Below, in pieces: positions 60,501 to 64,000 of a DNA stretch of 64,000 nt (the first letter of the stretch is position 1; each line of letters begins with the position of its first letter). Position numbers and translations under genes: made by a program. Under the pieces are notes generated by a model. It did not search any database. It was not told where the DNA came from and saw only the letters and a program-made list of their open reading frames with translations. Origin of the DNA: Struthidea cinerea (lineage: Eukaryota > Chordata > Aves > Passeriformes > Corcoracidae); assembly GCA_013397865.1 (NCBI GenBank), contig VZTI01000464.1, positions 1,445,322-1,509,321 on the forward strand. The letters run 5' to 3'.

Positions 60501-63500
60501 CTTTTAGTACCTTGTGCACATAGTTAAGGCTCTCCTTCCATACGATTTATTTATCTTTACTGCGCAGCTTGAAAAACTAAGGTGATCATTAGTAATACGC
60601 CACGACTGAAGCTGACTTTGTTTAAAAGGACACTGTTTATAAAACCTTGGTTTAGAAGCTTGTCACTGATGCCACAGAAACCTTTTGTATTTAAATGAAA
60701 GTACATTTGGATGACATGGGTAATTGCTAAGCCTTGGTGAAGTGCCAGATGTAAAGTGTAAGTAATTTGCTCATTACAAGTTTCTCAGTCATAAAGTTCT
60801 TACACATAGCTCTCATCCTCAATCATCTACATGACAGTTTAATAATATCATTCCATCAAACTTTTAAGCTGCCACAAATAAATCCCTCCAAAAAACAGAA
60901 ACCAGAGTGGTTTCATAAAACCGAGCAAGAAATTGAAGTATTTATCACAGCTTTACGTGCAGTAGAATGTCAAAAACTTATCCTTGGACATCTGCATCTG
61001 TAAAAAAGGGAGGCGTCTTAGATTTTTAAAATTTTTCAGGAGAAGCCCATAATTTTACTGAAACATGCACATTCCTGTACTTCTGTAAATAAATATACAG
61101 CATCACTTTACCCTACCCCACCACTACTGTGCCATACAAAAAGAAGCAAAAGAAGCCATGTAAACAAGAGTGAGGGGAGGATACCACAACTACAGATATT
61201 AGCAAAGGGTGGGTTTGTAACCATGGGTTTGTTTGGCACTGTACATGCAGAGGGGTTATAGCACAGGTGACAACACAGAAGACAGCATCACTTGATATCA
61301 GTTGATACAAGGACAGTGTGTTGACAAAAAGTAAGAACTCAGTATGCTGGAAAAGTCTGACAGCACTCAGAGGATGACTGCTGGACAAGGGCAAAGGAGG
61401 AATTGCAGTGCTAGTCAGATGTTGAAGAAAAAAGCCTAGTTTTTTAACAAAATGTCAACAGAACCTCTTGAAATTCACAGGCAGCCTCCCAGTGTTGGAA
61501 ACAGCAACTTACATTGAAATCCCACAGCTGAAGTGTGCTTAATACAGAAGAATTAGACACTAATTTAGGTCTGCCTAATGTTTTCTAATTTCCTGAAATC
61601 CTCCTACAAAATTTTCAGGAAGAGGAGAGCTTTGGAGCAAATGCCAACTGTGCATTTTTAGGTCCTTTCGTACTAGGAAACTAGTAGTGCCTTTCCTACT
61701 TTGATCACTGAATTCAATGGCACCAACCATGACATGCAAAATTAAACATGTGCAAGGTTTAGCTCAATCAAAGCCTGCAGTTTGTAAAATAACAGCTCAA
61801 GAAAAATGTGAATTTATTACTGCATTATTACTGCTGCTTTTTTGCTTGCATTTTGCATAGCCAGCAACTGCAATTTGATAATGAGACAGTTGTTACTGCA
61901 TCACTTAAGCTCAAAGTCTTAAAATGCAACCTGGCTGAGCCTAAATCTAGAACTAACACTAATGTTAATCAGAGGTAACAGGCTTACTTGAAATATGCCA
62001 ACACTACCATAAATTTTACAAGGCTGTTGTAGTTATATAAGATAATCCCCATGGGACACAGAACGGTAATTGAACAGTACGGACCAATACAGTTCCAAAA
62101 TGACCTGTTAGCAAGGTAAAGAATAGCGAAGTTTCATAATCACCCAGCCTGACTTAAAGAAAGGAGAAACCTGCTGAATGAGTAACTTGAAAAAAGAAAA
62201 CCAGTAGTGTGAAAGATTCAAGTTATTTGGAAAGAAAGAAAGGAATGCATCCAGCAGTAAGGAAAAATTATTTCCAGTAATGCTATAAAACTGAAAGATT
62301 GTAGCAGACACTAAAATCCAAATTGTGCCCAGAAGCCTGGATTTCTGCAACTATAAACCAGTTTAAATACTGAAAAATATTCCAAATATTCTGTGTATTT
62401 TTAAAAGCATCTTATTCTGTTTTCTTTCATTACATCAGTTATGATTCAGTAAATCAAGCCAAAAGTTCTGAAACCACAAAATAGCTTTAAAGGTCTGCAA
62501 GATTACTTTTAAATCTTCTGAAAACTACATTAACATATTGTGCCTCAACAAACACTCAAACACCTTATATAAAATTTCATTACTAGATGAAAATCTCCAT
62601 CTGTGTCTTCATGCATACTGTGGTTTTATTCCATATAATGAATGAGTGAATTTTATGCTCGATTAAATGAAGACTTCTTCCCTGGCTATTCCTGCCACAT
62701 AGGAAAAAAAAAGTCAATACTAAAAGCCAAATGTAGATTATGAGTTCATCCCATAGGTTCAAGAAACCCGTGGGGCTTGCAGACCTAAAGCTGTCCAAAA
62801 GTTCTACTAACAGTAGACTTGTTTTTCTACCTCTCTATTGACCCTTTTCACACAGGATACCTCCTGCATTTGTCACAAGTAGCTTAAATCATTTGACTTC
62901 AGTGTTGATTAAGAAAGGTTTGTTCCAGAATTTGGTCTCTCTGGCAAGGAAGTGTAAAGTACAATAACATAGTACACCATGACCATAATTTTCTTTGGAT
63001 TTTTCAGTGGTCAATACTCATGTGAAGGTTCTTGTTGCATTACAGAAGCATAGTGCCAGCATCCAACATCCCCGTATTGCATGTAAATTAATCAGTAAAA
63101 GATAGATAATTGGAATTATTTTGAGTCTATTTCTACCTTCTGACTCTGATTTTTTTTTTTTCTCCTTAACTTCTGAAGTTTACCCAAAATTAGAAGCTTA
63201 AGGCGTCCTATAAAACATCACAGAAGTAAGTTTTATCTACTTACACTTCCTAGTTTAAAGAAGGATTATGTATATATTGGAATTAGCTATTGTGTGTCAC
63301 ACCCTGTAAAAGATGGCTTACATTCCCCTTTAACTGGAAAGGCGAGACAGAAATCCTTCAGAAATTTTTCTTGTCTTCTCTTCTTAATAAATGAAACTTT
63401 GAGTGAACTGAGCAGATGACTGAAGCAGTAAGACCAAATTCTATAACATTCTGTAGTGTTACCTTTCATCCAGCCAAGAAAAATAAGAAAATAAGCGCCT

Positions 63501-64000
63501 CTGAGGGTTTTCATCATGTAGCTAAAGCTTAGACAAACCTATATTAACCACACAAGAACAGCAACATCTGTCATCTCGGCCGGCACATTTTCAAATGCAA
63601 GGTATGTGAAATTGTGGTCATTTTTGAGTTTGAGTCTTCAGTCTTCATCACAGCCTGCTCTGCACAGCAGGAAAGTCTGTCAGCTGTGCAGACAGTAATG
63701 AAGATGGCTTCAGTGCCCTTTCAGGAAATCTAAAGAATTTAAAGACATTGAGTTATTCTTACATGCATGCAAATGCCCTGATGGATTGGATGTTGGTCTT
63801 CACTGGTGAATAAAGAAAGCAGGGTTAAGATAACACTTGGGTCACTAACAACAACTTGCAATGTCTTGGAAAGCTGAAGTCAGAGGAGGAGGATTCTCAA
63901 TAAAGAAGATAGGATGTCTGTAGGTCTAGTCAAAAACCTTTTTAGTGAGCTGTGGGATAAGATGCTGGTGCATACCTGAGCTTTTATGGCCTGAGGTCAA
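57541..64000. other. Non-coding AT-rich stretch to window end
   Basis: Short frames only. The longest, 149 codons at 59180-59629 (+), runs through an A-rich tract (59420-59448) that simply encodes lysine and threonine, and is not gene-like. A short (CT)n run is near 59151-59163. No transposon, RNA gene or convincing exon is seen. Confidence 0.45.

Noticed and set aside
63650..63710. Small hairpins around CTGCTCTGCACAGCAG and GTCTG...CAGAC
   Set aside because: Stems of five base pairs are expected by chance and do not form a microRNA-like precursor.
1..64000. CRISPR arrays, bacterial operons, phage or endogenous retroviral coding regions
   Set aside because: No regularly spaced repeats, ribosome-binding-site-linked gene strings, or gag/pol/env-like frames were found. 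The only mobile-element coding remnant is CR1.

Overview
The window looks like bird nuclear DNA. The main evidence is a set of copies of the CR1 non-LTR retrotransposon in both orientations. The 3' ends are recognisable by the run into the family's short ATTCTATG-like tail, and one copy still shows the C-terminal coding sequence of the CR1 polymerase protein. The rest is AT-rich, with sparse small simple repeats, one dense CpG island and very few long open reading frames. This is typical of a long intron or an intergenic region around a vertebrate gene. I recognise no complete protein-coding gene, tRNA, rRNA, microRNA or CRISPR array, and nothing bacterial or viral. Species and gene cannot be named from the sequence alone.

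Layout. 1-2.2 kb: two CR1 3' ends facing opposite ways, plus a 27-T run. 2.2-14.9 kb: unannotated AT-rich DNA with two or three isolated splice-site pairs, the best at 3409-3503 (+), none confirmed. 14.95-15.78 kb: a CpG island broken by a 135-base assembly gap. A textbook splice donor on the minus strand (exon ending at 15214) and another on the plus strand (exon ending at 15819) point outward from the island. It is therefore probably a promoter, possibly bidirectional, whose first exon lies partly in the gap. 16.0-16.1 kb: a CR1 remnant close to the island. 16.4-41.1 kb: AT-rich non-coding DNA with several blocks that read like conserved developmental enhancers (TAATTA-type homeodomain motifs, no repeats). 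The best is 36070-36216, just beside a 60-base pure purine tract that contains a G-quadruplex motif. 41.1-41.8 kb: the longest CR1 copy, with a second CR1 3' end pointing the other way. 41.8-64 kb: more AT-rich non-coding DNA with further enhancer-like blocks, a poly(A)/poly(T) pair beside an ambiguous base, and a 186-codon reading frame at 52.0-52.6 kb that I think is chance.

How it may work together: the simplest reading is one CpG-island promoter in a gene-poor neighbourhood rich in putative distal regulatory DNA. A minus-strand transcript would run left, and possibly a plus-strand (perhaps non-coding) transcript would run right through the enhancer-like blocks. This is inference. Transcript data and cross-species alignment would decide it. 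I found no convincing new biological system. The most useful leads are the possibly bidirectional island with its hidden exon and the 36 kb purine-tract/enhancer-like pair.
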